A DNA stretch of 64,000 nt from assembly GCF_028771845.1 (NCBI RefSeq), contig NZ_CP118270.1:2728001-2792000 (forward strand), read 5' to 3'. This document shows positions 35,745 through 44,516 of the stretch, piece by piece; position 1 is the first letter of the stretch, and each line of letters begins with the position of its first letter. The notes beneath the pieces are model-generated. The model did not search any database. It was not told the DNA's origin and saw only the letters and a list, made by a program, of their open reading frames with translations. The DNA is from Paenibacillus marchantiae. Lineage in GTDB: Bacteria; Bacillota; Bacilli; Paenibacillales; Paenibacillaceae. Position numbers and translations under genes: made by a program.

Positions 35745-35774
35745 TTGACCCCTGCCTGCCACCACATCCATAAT
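35745..35774 (+). promoter_or_regulatory. predicted promoter of the cobD unit
   Basis: TTGACC (35745-35750) and CATAAT (35769-35774) are 18 bases apart. The start point would lie about 15 bases before cobD, too short a leader for a riboswitch. This unit is therefore apparently not under direct cobalamin riboswitch control. Confidence 0.5.
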
Positions 35775-35794
35775 AAAAAGGACATGCAGAAAGG

Positions 35795-36955
35795 ATGACG
35801 GACAGGATGACCGGTTTAATTGAAGTTTTCGGACATGGCGGTGATGTGGAGACGGCCGCGGCACGTTTTGGAGGGAATCCTGCGGATTTCCTCGATTTTA
35901 GCGCAAACATAAATCCTTTGGGTCCACCTCGGGAAGTACTGGAGGCTCTGGAGCAAGGATTACATATGGTACTTCGTTACCCCGATCCGGGCCATCGGGC
36001 GTTCAAAATGTTGCTTAGTGACCGACTGGGTTTAACCCCGGATCACATATCTGTGGGCAATGGGGCGGCGGAAAGTATGGCTCTAATCTTACTTGGACTC
36101 GCGCCTCGTAGAGTAGGTACGGTAGAGCCCGGCTTTTCAGAGTACAGTGCATTATCCAGACAATTTGGAGCAGAAGTCCACCATGTTCAAGGACGGGAAG
36201 AGCTGGACTGGCGAGCAGAACCGGAAGATATTGAGAAGCTGATGGAGCGGGTGGACCTGCTTTTCCTTGGACAGCCCAACAACCCCAATGGGGTACAGTA
36301 TCCGGTGGACGATCTGCAACGGCTTGCTCGTAAAGCAGAGACAACAGGCACAATATTGGTTGTCGATGAGGCATTTATCGATTTTATTGCTGAATCACAG
36401 CGGCAATCGCTTGCACCCAGCTTGAAAGAGTATCCGCAAGTGATCATCATTCGTTCGATGACCAAGTTTTATGCGATTCCAGGCCTGCGTCTGGGTTATG
36501 CAATGGGGCGTCCCGAACTGATTCGTGCCATGACAGAGAAACAGGTCACCTGGAGTGTGAACGGGCTGGCACTGATCGCAGGTGAAGCCTGTTTACGCAG
36601 CGGGGATAATTTTGAACAGGAGACATTAGCACTGGTGTCACACGAGCGGGAGAGATTAACGGAGGGTCTGGAGGCTTTGGGATGTAAGGTGACGCGAGGG
36701 GAAGCGAACTTTATATTGGCAGCCCTGCCAGAGCCGTGGACAGCGACGTCCATCCAGGCTGCCCTCGGTGAACGCGGTATACTGATCCGAAGCTGCGCAA
36801 TGTATCCCGGACTTGGGGAACGACATGTACGTTTTGCGGTCAAGGACGCGGAGGCTAACGGACGTTTGCTGGAAACGATAGGAAATGTAATTACGTCTAA
36901 TCCGACAACCGGATTAGAGGCAGGGGGACAAAGCGATGGCACTGCCATTCTATAA
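35795..36955 (+). CDS. cobD: threonine-phosphate decarboxylase CobD
   Basis: The 386-residue PLP enzyme makes (R)-1-amino-2-propanol O-2-phosphate, the linker of the cobalamin nucleotide loop, from L-threonine phosphate. It shows 'FGHGGDVETAAARFG' at the N terminus, 'LDFSANINPLGPP', 'GQPNNPNGVQYP' and the PLP lysine in 'SMTKFYAIPGLRLGY'. AAAGG touches the first ATG, and a second ATG at 35807 is an alternative start. It overlaps cbiZ by 20 bases. Confidence 0.93.
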   Translation: MTDRMTGLIEVFGHGGDVETAAARFGGNPADFLDFSANINPLGPPREVLEALEQGLHMVLRYPDPGHRAFKMLLSDRLGLTPDHISVGNGAAESMALILLGLAPRRVGTVEPGFSEYSALSRQFGAEVHHVQGREELDWRAEPEDIEKLMERVDLLFLGQPNNPNGVQYPVDDLQRLARKAETTGTILVVDEAFIDFIAESQRQSLAPSLKEYPQVIIIRSMTKFYAIPGLRLGYAMGRPELIRAMTEKQVTWSVNGLALIAGEACLRSGDNFEQETLALVSHERERLTEGLEALGCKVTRGEANFILAALPEPWTATSIQAALGERGILIRSCAMYPGLGERHVRFAVKDAEANGRLLETIGNVITSNPTTGLEAGGQSDGTAIL

Positions 36956-37754
36956 TTATTATTCCCATGTACAAAAGGACCAAAATGAATACAGATCTTC
37001 TGTGTGGCCGGGATTATTCGTCTCTGCACATGAACGGCATATTAAAGCGTCCAGCCCCTCTGTTGTAACAGCACTATCCAGTGCCGTGTATGGGGGCGGC
37101 ATGATTGAACTGGATCGTATATTCAACATCTATGTCGACAAACATTATCGCTGTGACGATCCACCACGTGATATTGCTGATCTGTTGAGTGAATGGCAGG
37201 AGCAGCAGGATCAATGTGCCGGTCTTCTGACTGCCGTTCGATTGGAGCACACAGCGATCCAGGAATACGAAAGTGATGAGTTCGGATTACTTTGCTGCAC
37301 TACAGCAGGGGTATCCAATGCTGCACGGGCGGGTTCTGCAAGAACCGTGTTTGATGCTGCGGGGAATGAGATGAGCAATGGGACGGTGTCCCAGAAAATT
37401 GGGAAGGTTTCGGCATCAACCTATACTCCCGGTACGATCAATATCATGTTGTGGATGAATGGGCGTATGACTGCTGGAGCGATGGTGAATGCCATTCAGA
37501 CTGCGGTAGAGGCGAAGGCCGCTGCGTTAGCTGATTTCGGTGTGGCCGATTCAGAGAATGCTCTAACCGCAACCGGAACAACAACGGATGCCATCGTACT
37601 CGCGGTAAGCCTGGCTGAAGTAAATAAACCGCTTATAAGTTATGCCGGGACGGCTACGGTCATGGGTGCAGCGATCGGCAGGCTGGTGTATGACACGATA
37701 ATGGAAAGCCTGAAAGCCGCGCAGGAGTGGAAAGAGAGGAATAACAAGCAATGA
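36936..37754 (+). CDS. cbiZ: adenosylcobinamide amidohydrolase CbiZ
   Basis: The 272-residue CbiZ-family protein ('LLCCTTAGVSNAARAG', 'TPGTINIMLWMNGRMTAGAM', 'ALTATGTTTDAIVLAV') hydrolyses adenosylcobinamide or other incomplete corrinoids to adenosylcobyric acid. That product re-enters synthesis through CbiB, the next gene. Its presence shows that the cluster salvages and remodels foreign corrinoids. It overlaps cobD by 20 bases and cbiB by 4. Confidence 0.9.
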   Translation: MALPFYNYYSHVQKDQNEYRSSVWPGLFVSAHERHIKASSPSVVTALSSAVYGGGMIELDRIFNIYVDKHYRCDDPPRDIADLLSEWQEQQDQCAGLLTAVRLEHTAIQEYESDEFGLLCCTTAGVSNAARAGSARTVFDAAGNEMSNGTVSQKIGKVSASTYTPGTINIMLWMNGRMTAGAMVNAIQTAVEAKAAALADFGVADSENALTATGTTTDAIVLAVSLAEVNKPLISYAGTATVMGAAIGRLVYDTIMESLKAAQEWKERNNKQ

Positions 37755-38779
37755 CATCTCTGCTGATTCAATGGGCTTCTTGGCCGATCTGGGCGGGAAT
37801 GGCTGGAGCCTGGATTATTGTAGGAGCATACATATTGGATCGCTGCATCGGAGATCCACGCTGGATTCCTCATCCGGTGATTGGTATGGGAAAGGCCATC
37901 TCTGAACTGGAGCGGGCGATAAGATCGCGGGCGGACTCGAACCAGGCTCTCAAAAGAGCGGGCGTATTATTTCCCCTTTTGATTGCAGGCGGTTCTTTTG
38001 CACTGACTTGGGGATTGATCTATGTGCTGGGTCTTATTCATCCCGCTGTTGCGGTTGTGGCAGAAGTGGTGTTAATCGCAACCACCATTGCCTCGAAAGG
38101 TTTGAAGGATGCAGGTATGGAAGTTTACCGCCATCTGAGTCAACAAGATTGGCCTGCGGCGAGACGTTCACTGGGTATGATTGTAGGACGTGATACGGCT
38201 CATCTGGATGAACCGGAGGTTGTGCGTGGGACGGTAGAGACTGTGGCGGAGAATATCGTGGATGCCATCGTCTCTCCACTGTTCTATGCCCTGATTGGTG
38301 GTGCACCACTTGCCATGGCCTATCGAGCGGTGAATACACTGGATTCGATGGTAGGTTATAAAAATGAAAAATATCTGCATCTCGGTTGGGCGTCTGCCCG
38401 TCTAGATGATTGGGCCAACTGGATTCCCGCGCGGCTTACCGCCTTACTGTTAATTATGGGAGCCTGGTTCATGAAGTTGGATGCCAGAGGGGCAGCACGC
38501 ATGGTGTCCCGGGATGCACGACTGCACCCAAGCCCGAATAGCGGTTTCCCCGAGTCGGCGGTGGCCGGAGCGCTGGGCATAAGACTTGGCGGGCATAACG
38601 TATATCACGGCGTGGCTTCATTTCGCGCATATATGGGCGAGCCTACTAGACGGATGGAAGCAGAAGATATTGTACGAACAACACGGCTTATGTTCTGGTC
38701 GGCAGGTTCTTTTGTTTTATTATGTTGGTTGGTCACCTTCGGGATATGGTCTGCTGGAGGTGCACTGTTATGGAGATAG
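37751..38779 (+). CDS. cbiB: adenosylcobinamide-phosphate synthase CbiB
   Basis: The 342-residue membrane protein joins adenosylcobyric acid with the CobD product. Hallmarks are 'LDRCIGDPRWIPHPVIGMGK', 'GRDTAHLDEPEVVRGTVETV', 'NTLDSMVGYKNEKYLHLGW' and 'HPSPNSGFPESAVAGALGI'. The ATG overlaps the cbiZ stop. It follows CbiZ both in the pathway and in the gene order. Confidence 0.95.
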   Translation: MTSLLIQWASWPIWAGMAGAWIIVGAYILDRCIGDPRWIPHPVIGMGKAISELERAIRSRADSNQALKRAGVLFPLLIAGGSFALTWGLIYVLGLIHPAVAVVAEVVLIATTIASKGLKDAGMEVYRHLSQQDWPAARRSLGMIVGRDTAHLDEPEVVRGTVETVAENIVDAIVSPLFYALIGGAPLAMAYRAVNTLDSMVGYKNEKYLHLGWASARLDDWANWIPARLTALLLIMGAWFMKLDARGAARMVSRDARLHPSPNSGFPESAVAGALGIRLGGHNVYHGVASFRAYMGEPTRRMEAEDIVRTTRLMFWSAGSFVLLCWLVTFGIWSAGGALLWR

Positions 38780-39417
38780 AAGCTGGACATGGTGGCATGC
38801 AAAGCCGCGATATTATGTTGATACGTCATGGTACAACGGCGTGGAACTTGGAAAAAAGGTATCTTGGGCATACTGACATCGGACTGTTGCCTGAGGCAAA
38901 GCAGGAGCTATCTTCGCTGCGTGAGCAGTGTAGCGATATCACATGCGACGCCTTGTATTGCAGTGATATGCTGCGTTGTCAGCAGACACTTTCACACATT
39001 GCATCGTCCCAAATGGGACAGGCCAAGCTTGATGCCCGACTAAGGGAGATCGACTTTGGTCAGTGGGAGGGGTTGACCTACGATCAGCTCAAGGACAATT
39101 CGCAGTACCGAGACTGGATCGATGCGCCGCATGAGGTAACGCCACCGAGTGGCGAGCCTTGGACAGCATTTGCAGCGCGGATTGATTCATTTATGGAAGA
39201 GTGTCTGATGTCCTTTTCACCAATACTGCACTCTCGCAGCATAAACGTGCCAAAAGTAGCCGTGATTACGCATGGCGGTGTTATTCGTTATATTGTGTCA
39301 CGTCTCATTCCGAATCAAGATTTCTGGGATACGCAGGTAGTACCAGGACAAGCGATAAAGATCCGGCTGGCTGGCGATGGGGATAGCTGGGTTGGAACCA
39401 GATTGACTTTTCCGTAA
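38770..39417 (+). CDS. cobC: alpha-ribazole phosphatase-like histidine phosphatase CobC
   Basis: The 215-residue protein starts at the ATG at 38770, with CTGGAGGTG 9 bases upstream inside cbiB, and overlaps it by 10 bases. The phosphoglycerate-mutase-type motif 'MLIRHGTTAWNLEKRYLGHT' and the later 'VITHGGVIRYI' give both catalytic histidines. It would dephosphorylate alpha-ribazole phosphate or adenosylcobalamin phosphate at the end of nucleotide-loop assembly. It is the last gene of the first cobalamin unit. Confidence 0.85.
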   Translation: MEIEAGHGGMQSRDIMLIRHGTTAWNLEKRYLGHTDIGLLPEAKQELSSLREQCSDITCDALYCSDMLRCQQTLSHIASSQMGQAKLDARLREIDFGQWEGLTYDQLKDNSQYRDWIDAPHEVTPPSGEPWTAFAARIDSFMEECLMSFSPILHSRSINVPKVAVITHGGVIRYIVSRLIPNQDFWDTQVVPGQAIKIRLAGDGDSWVGTRLTFP

Positions 39418-39423
39418 ATCGGG

Positions 39424-39452
39424 TTGTAAGGATGTACAATATAACCTATAAT
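39424..39452 (+). promoter_or_regulatory. predicted promoter of the riboswitch-controlled cobalamin unit
   Basis: TTGTAA (39424-39429) and a consensus TATAAT (39447-39452) have a 17-base spacer. They lie directly after the cobC stop, giving a leader of about 470 bases. Confidence 0.75.
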
Positions 39453-39471
39453 CACAACAGAAGTGTGACTT

Positions 39472-39540
39472 AGCAAGTGCATCATCGGATGGAGGCTCAA
39501 CAAGCCCTGCCAACGATGCAGGATGCTCACTTGAATGGTT
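39472..39540 (+). promoter_or_regulatory. leader stem-loop upstream of the cobalamin riboswitch
   Basis: CAAGTGCATC near 39476 can pair with GATGCTCACTTG near 39532, enclosing about 45 bases with further short pairings (GGCT/AGCC type). It lies between the promoter and the riboswitch core, and its role is unknown. Confidence 0.35.
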
Positions 39541-39579
39541 AAACAATATTAGCGACCATGGGTCCCGAGTGCATGCAGT

Positions 39580-39715
39580 AATGTTTCATGCTTTTATATA
39601 AGGCGATGAACGGCAAACGGGTGAAATAGGGAAGCCGGTGTAAATCCGGCACGGTCCCGCCACTGTAAATCAGGATGAATTCCTGTAAGTCAGGTTACCT
39701 GCCCTGGACGTATAA
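39580..39715 (+). promoter_or_regulatory. cobalamin riboswitch aptamer
   Basis: The conserved core is unmistakable: ACGGGTGAAATAGGGAAGCC, then a CCGGTG/ATCCGGC stem, ACGGTCCCGCCACTGTAA (the B12 box) and AAGTCAGGTTACCTGCC. It precedes the btuFCD-cobTUSQ unit and would shut it off when adenosylcobalamin is plentiful. The outer boundaries are approximate. Confidence 0.95.
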
Positions 39716-39813
39716 ACCGGTGTTCCTTCGAGGAAAGGACAGCGTTTCGGGCAGTTCTCTGTGCATATACAGCGCCAAGCTGATCATGCGCAGATCGCCA
39801 CATGCGAGACGTC

Positions 39814-39854
39814 ATCCCTGATCCTGACCCAAGGATTAGGGATTTTATTTTTTC
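39814..39854 (+). terminator. terminator of the cobalamin riboswitch (expression platform)
   Basis: ATCCCTGATCCT pairs with AGGATTAGGGAT, followed by TTTATTTTTT. It lies about 100 bases after the aptamer and 77 before btuF, as expected for transcriptional attenuation. Confidence 0.85.
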
Positions 39855-39930
39855 GGAACACAAATTCAAGCGGAAATTGGGACAGGAGCACTACTCACTA
39901 GAATGGATAGAGAAGGGGAGAATGAACACA

Positions 39931-40920
39931 ATGAATTTCAAGACATGGAAAGGCGTAGCGTCACTGCTGAGCGCAGCGATGCTGGCACTGACGTTGGCCG
40001 GATGTGGTACAACAACAAACGAGGGTACAGGAACCTCGCAACCTGCACAGGAGCAATCCCAGGAACAGGCTAAAACAGATCTCAAAACTCAATATCCACT
40101 CACGGTTACAGATGCTACGGGTGAATCATTTACCTTTGACAAAGCACCAGCCAAAATCGTATCCGTATCTCCGGCTGAAACGGAATCCCTGTTCGCACTC
40201 GGATTGGACGAGCAGATCGTAGGGGTATCCGACTATGACGATTATCCGGAAGCAGCAACAAAGAAACCAAAAATGGGCGGCATAACAAAGCCTAATGAAG
40301 AGTCGATCATTGCAGCTGAAGCTGACATCGTATTTACAGGTATCTCGATGAGCAAAGAGTCGGTGAAGAAACTGCGCGATCTGGGCATTACCATTTTCAA
40401 AACAGATCCTAAATCAGTGGATGATGTGATGAACAACATTGAAACATTTGGTAAAATCACGGATCATCAGGAAAAAGCACAGGAGATCACCACCCAGATG
40501 AAACAGGATGTGGCTGATGTAACTGAAGCTGTGAAGGCAGTTAAACCGGAAGAGAAGAAAAAAGTGTACGTTGAGTTCTCCCCAGGCTGGACTGTGGGTA
40601 AAGGCGAATTCATGGATGAATTGATTACATTGGCCGGAGGAAACAACGTAGCATCCGACTTGACTGGCTGGAACCAGATTAATGAAGAGAACATTATTGC
40701 CTCTAATCCAGACGTCATTCTGTATGCGAACGATGTAGTGGAAGATAACAAAACATTGGATCAAATCATCAAAGCACGCAGCGGATGGGATCAAATCACG
40801 GCTGTGAAAAACGATGCAGTCATCGGTCTGGATGCCAACCTGTTGAGCCGTCCGGGACCACGGGTAACACAAGGTCTGAAAGAAGTAGCCAAAGCGATCT
40901 ACCCTGATCTGTTCAAATGA
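39931..40920 (+). CDS. btuF: cobalamin/corrinoid ABC transporter binding lipoprotein (BtuF-like)
   Basis: The 329-residue protein starts at the ATG at 39931, about 10 bases after AAGGGGAG; ATG 39922 is possible but too close. A lipoprotein signal ends in 'LTLAGCG'. The periplasmic-binding domain shows 'KIVSVSPAETESLFALGLDE' and 'ADIVFTGISMSKESV'. Sequence alone does not separate iron-siderophore from B12 binding; the riboswitch upstream and the cob genes downstream point to corrinoids. Confidence 0.85.
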   Translation: MNFKTWKGVASLLSAAMLALTLAGCGTTTNEGTGTSQPAQEQSQEQAKTDLKTQYPLTVTDATGESFTFDKAPAKIVSVSPAETESLFALGLDEQIVGVSDYDDYPEAATKKPKMGGITKPNEESIIAAEADIVFTGISMSKESVKKLRDLGITIFKTDPKSVDDVMNNIETFGKITDHQEKAQEITTQMKQDVADVTEAVKAVKPEEKKKVYVEFSPGWTVGKGEFMDELITLAGGNNVASDLTGWNQINEENIIASNPDVILYANDVVEDNKTLDQIIKARSGWDQITAVKNDAVIGLDANLLSRPGPRVTQGLKEVAKAIYPDLFK

Positions 40921-41963
40921 GTAAAAAGCTGGCAGTGTACGGAACGGCCGGAATTGTGCTGCTTGTGTTAACCGTGCTCATCTGCACGGGCATCGGTTCG
41001 GTTGCCCTGCCTGTCCGGGACATTGCGGGCATCTTGCTTCATCGCATCCCCTGGCTGGGCGACTGGATTGTTCCTGACTGGAATACAGCAGCAGAACAGA
41101 TTATATGGAAGGTCAGATTCCCACGTGTACTGCTTGCCGTGCTTGTAGGTGCATCGCTGGCGATTGCCGGAACTGGATTCCAGGGGGTTCTTCGTAACCC
41201 TCTGGCTGATCCGTTTACCCTGGGCGTATCGTCCGGTGCATCGGTAGGTGCGGCTTTTCTGATTTTTTTCGGATTGCAGTATGCACTGATTGGGATCTGG
41301 ACTCTGCCACTGGTCGCGTTTCTGACGGGAGTAGTTACATTGTGGTTTGTGCTGGCCCTCGCTCGTGAGGGACGCAAAATACCGACACACAGCCTCATTC
41401 TGGCTGGCGTGGTCATGCAAAGTTTTCTGGGAGCCGTAGTCTCCTTCCTGTCGACCATGTCGAAGCAGACAATCAATGAAATTATATACTGGACGATGGG
41501 AAGTCTGGCACTGCGTGGGTGGTCGTATACGGCCATCCTTTTCCCGTATTTTGTGCTGGGGCTGATTTTCCTCTGGAGCCGTGCGCGTTCGTTGAATGTG
41601 CTTGCCTTGGGGGAACGACAGGCTGCTCATATCGGGGTTAAGGTGGATGGATTGAAGCTGTCGGTGTTAGCTGTGGGTACGCTGCTTACGGCAGGCGCTG
41701 TCTCCGTATCGGGCGTGATTGGCTTCGTCGGATTGGTCATTCCGCATATTCTTCGGCTCATCGTCGGACCTGATTATCGATTGCTGGTGCCTTTGTCCGC
41801 GATTGGGGGAGCCATCTTCATGGTCTGGGCAGATACGATTGCACGCTCATTGCTGGCCCCAACCGAAATTCCGCTGGGTGTGGTTACGGCTTTCGTTGGA
41901 GCGCCATTCTTCGCGTATCTGCTACACCGGAACAAAAAGTTGCGGAAGGGGATGATGCCATGA
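40917..41963 (+). CDS. btuC: corrinoid ABC transporter permease (BtuC-like, FecCD family)
   Basis: The 348-residue permease has about ten membrane helices. Family marks are 'RFPRVLLAVLVGASLAIAGT', 'RNPLADPFTLGVSSGASVGA' and 'GVIGFVGLVIPHILRLIVGP'. Its ATG overlaps the btuF stop, and its end overlaps the ATPase start. It imports corrinoids with the neighbouring ATPase and binding protein. Confidence 0.88.
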   Translation: MSKKLAVYGTAGIVLLVLTVLICTGIGSVALPVRDIAGILLHRIPWLGDWIVPDWNTAAEQIIWKVRFPRVLLAVLVGASLAIAGTGFQGVLRNPLADPFTLGVSSGASVGAAFLIFFGLQYALIGIWTLPLVAFLTGVVTLWFVLALAREGRKIPTHSLILAGVVMQSFLGAVVSFLSTMSKQTINEIIYWTMGSLALRGWSYTAILFPYFVLGLIFLWSRARSLNVLALGERQAAHIGVKVDGLKLSVLAVGTLLTAGAVSVSGVIGFVGLVIPHILRLIVGPDYRLLVPLSAIGGAIFMVWADTIARSLLAPTEIPLGVVTAFVGAPFFAYLLHRNKKLRKGMMP

Positions 41964-42781
41964 GCACATTCATGAAAACAGACCTTACCGAGAGCCGGCC
42001 GATGATAGAGGTCACGGAAGCTGGTAAAATGTATGGTAACCATCGGGCTCTGCATGCAGTGGACTGGAAAGTCAAAGAGGGTGAATGGTGGGGCGTTGTT
42101 GGTCCAAACGGCAGTGGCAAATCGACCCTGATTCAGCTACTTGCCGGAACTGAACAGCCGAACGCAGGCAGCATACAGATTGATGGACGCGACATTTCCT
42201 CATACACCCGTAAAGATTTGTCACGTATGATTGCGGTCTTGCAGCAGGATGGTCTGCCGGCCATCTCTTATCCCGTAAGAGATGTTGTCGAGATGGGACG
42301 TTACCCTTATCAGAACTGGCTTGGCAAAGAAACGTCGGATGGAGCAGCAGTAGTTGATAAGGTGTTAGAGGAGTTGGGTCTGAGTGACATGGCCGAACGA
42401 CCTTTGGATGCACTGAGTGGCGGACAACGGCAGCGGGTTGCGCTTGCCAAAGTCATGGCTCAGGAACCCAGGCTATTATTGCTGGACGAGCCAACCACCT
42501 TTCTCGATATCAAATATCAATTGCAATTCATGGAGTTATTATCAGCGTGGCGTCAAAAAAATCATATTACAATTGTGGCGGTGCTGCATGATCTGAACCT
42601 GGCCGCACAATTTTGCGATCATATTCTGGCGCTGCGTGACGGGACTTGTGTAGGCAGTGGCACACCCCATTCGTTGATGACGGAAGAGAACATCCGGGAG
42701 ATCTTCCGGGTGAGCCCGGCCATGGTGAATCATCCCGACAATGGATTGCCACAGCTTTTGCTAAGACGAGAGAAGAAATGA
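41960..42781 (+). CDS. btuD: corrinoid ABC transporter ATP-binding protein (BtuD-like)
   Basis: The 273-residue ATPase has Walker A 'GPNGSGKST' near residue 51, signature 'LSGGQRQRVALAKVM', Walker B 'LLLLDEPTTFLD' and 'VLHDLNLAAQFCD', in the FepC/BtuD style. It overlaps btuC by 4 bases. Confidence 0.88.
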   Translation: MSTFMKTDLTESRPMIEVTEAGKMYGNHRALHAVDWKVKEGEWWGVVGPNGSGKSTLIQLLAGTEQPNAGSIQIDGRDISSYTRKDLSRMIAVLQQDGLPAISYPVRDVVEMGRYPYQNWLGKETSDGAAVVDKVLEELGLSDMAERPLDALSGGQRQRVALAKVMAQEPRLLLLDEPTTFLDIKYQLQFMELLSAWRQKNHITIVAVLHDLNLAAQFCDHILALRDGTCVGSGTPHSLMTEENIREIFRVSPAMVNHPDNGLPQLLLRREKK

Positions 42782-42828
42782 ATGAACCGGGGGAAACCCC
42801 ATATTTTGATAAAGGAAGTGCTGGCTGT

Positions 42829-43959
42829 ATGAATAATGAACAGGTGTTGGAACAGTTAATGGGTCGGATCGTGGGTCCACATGAGGCAGTTGCGGCTGAA
42901 GCTTCCGCACATGTGGATGCATTGACGAAGCCACCCGGCAGTCTGGGCAAGCTTGAACAGCTAGTTATTCGTCTGGCGGGAATCACCGGTGAGGCTCGGC
43001 CTTGCTTTGATCGAAGAGCTGTCATCGTTATGGCTGCGGATCATGGGGTGGTTGAAGAAGGGATTAGTGCTTTTCCTGCTGAGGTAACGCCGCAGATGGT
43101 CCTGAATTTCCTAGCAGGGGGAGCGGCTGTCAATGTGCTTGCGCGCCACGCTGGAGCTCATGTGATCTGTGTGGATATCGGGGTGAATGCGGATCTGGAT
43201 CATCCAGACCTGGTCTCCCGCAAAGTCCGCAAAGGAACAGCCAACATGGCGAAGGGTGCTGCAATGACCCGGGGCGAAGCGATTGAGGCCATTCTTGCAG
43301 GAGCTGAAGTGGTCTCCACCGAGGTTGCGAAGGGAACGCAGTTGTTTGTGACCGGAGAGATGGGGATCGGGAATACAACTGCTAGCGCTGCGGTGATGTG
43401 TGCATTAACCGGAACAGCACCTGCTTCAGCGGTTGGCCGGGGAACAGGCGTAGATGATATCGGTTTGCAGCGCAAAGCCGCAGTAGTCAGCCAAGCCCTC
43501 AGCGTGAATGCTCCGAATGCAGACGATGCACTCGATGTACTGTGCAAAGTGGGCGGACTGGAGATTGCCGGACTGACAGGCGTGATTCTTGCTGCTGCTG
43601 CAAACGGATGCCCGGTTGTCGTGGATGGATTTATCTCCACCGCTGCCGCGTTGATTGCGAGTCATCTTGCTCCGCTCAGCGCAGAATACATGATTGCTTC
43701 CCACACATCGCATGAAAGTGGACATGCAGCGTTGCTGCGTGAACTGGGCCTGAAGCCCATGCTGGATCTGGACATGCGACTGGGTGAAGGTACCGGAGGC
43801 GTGCTTAGTCTTCATCTGATTGATGCGTCATGCCGCATTTTGAACGAGATGGCGACATTTGCAAGTGCGGGTGTATCTGGTGGCACGAACGAGACTCAAC
43901 CTACGGAGTCTTCATCAGCTTCTGCTGATTCCTCTGTACAAGGAGAGGTATCATCATGA
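42829..43959 (+). CDS. cobT: nicotinate-nucleotide-dimethylbenzimidazole phosphoribosyltransferase
   Basis: CobT activates the lower-ligand base to alpha-ribazole phosphate. 'LTKPPGSLGKLEQLVIRLAG', 'MAADHGVVEEGISAFP', 'TGEMGIGNTTASAAV' and 'RLGEGTGGVLSL' are diagnostic. ATG 42829 has AAAGGAAG 10 bases upstream and gives 376 residues. ATG 42778, overlapping the btuD stop, would add 17 residues but has a poor site. The C terminus ends in a Ser/Thr-rich tail not usual for CobT. Confidence 0.92.
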   Translation: MNNEQVLEQLMGRIVGPHEAVAAEASAHVDALTKPPGSLGKLEQLVIRLAGITGEARPCFDRRAVIVMAADHGVVEEGISAFPAEVTPQMVLNFLAGGAAVNVLARHAGAHVICVDIGVNADLDHPDLVSRKVRKGTANMAKGAAMTRGEAIEAILAGAEVVSTEVAKGTQLFVTGEMGIGNTTASAAVMCALTGTAPASAVGRGTGVDDIGLQRKAAVVSQALSVNAPNADDALDVLCKVGGLEIAGLTGVILAAAANGCPVVVDGFISTAAALIASHLAPLSAEYMIASHTSHESGHAALLRELGLKPMLDLDMRLGEGTGGVLSLHLIDASCRILNEMATFASAGVSGGTNETQPTESSSASADSSVQGEVSS

Positions 43960-44516
43960 GTGTACTCGTGACAGGCGGGGCGCGAAGTGGCAAAAGTTCG
44001 TTTGCCGAGCGTCTCTGTATGCAGCGATCCTCTGAGGCTTGGTATGTCGCTACGGCTCAAGCTTATGATGACGAGATGCGCGAGCGTATACGCCTGCATC
44101 AGAGCCAGCGGGATGAAGCAGGATATCTATGGCATACGGTGGAGGAACCGCTGGCATTGCCTGAGTTAATTACACGAATGGGAGAGTCCCATACAGGTAC
44201 GTCTGCACCGACCGTTCTGGTCGATTGTCTGACACTGTGGCTCAGCAATGTGCTGTTAGCGCATGAACATGAACCGGTGCAGGTGCTGTACGATCATATG
44301 GATGCGCTGGTAGCGGCCATCCAGTCGTACCCGGGTCTGCTCGTGCTTGTCACCAATGAAGTAGGGGACGGTATTGTGCCGGAGTATGCGCTGGGCAGAA
44401 GATATCGGGATCTGGCGGGCATTCTCAATCAGCGGATTGCCGCGGTTTGCCGCGAAGTGTTTCTGGTGACAGTGGGCATTGCGATTGAGCTGAAAAGCAG
44501 GGAGTATCGTTTATGA
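43956..44516 (+). CDS. cobU: adenosylcobinamide kinase / guanylyltransferase
   Basis: The 186-residue bifunctional enzyme phosphorylates adenosylcobinamide and transfers GMP to give adenosylcobinamide-GDP. P-loop 'VTGGARSGKSSFAERL' lies at residues 4-19. 'YVATAQAYDDEMRERIRLHQ' holds the catalytic His-containing region, and 'LTLWLSNVL' and 'VTNEVGDGIVPEYALGRRYR' are family marks. It overlaps both neighbours by 4 bases. Confidence 0.93.
   Translation: MSVLVTGGARSGKSSFAERLCMQRSSEAWYVATAQAYDDEMRERIRLHQSQRDEAGYLWHTVEEPLALPELITRMGESHTGTSAPTVLVDCLTLWLSNVLLAHEHEPVQVLYDHMDALVAAIQSYPGLLVLVTNEVGDGIVPEYALGRRYRDLAGILNQRIAAVCREVFLVTVGIAIELKSREYRL

Noticed and set aside
35602..35794. Cobalamin riboswitch before cobD
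   Set aside because: No GCCACTG box or other conserved core is present, and the predicted transcript leader is too short.
39802..39930. Upstream start of the BtuF-like gene
   Set aside because: The extension overlaps the riboswitch terminator and puts 43 residues before a normal lipoprotein signal peptide.
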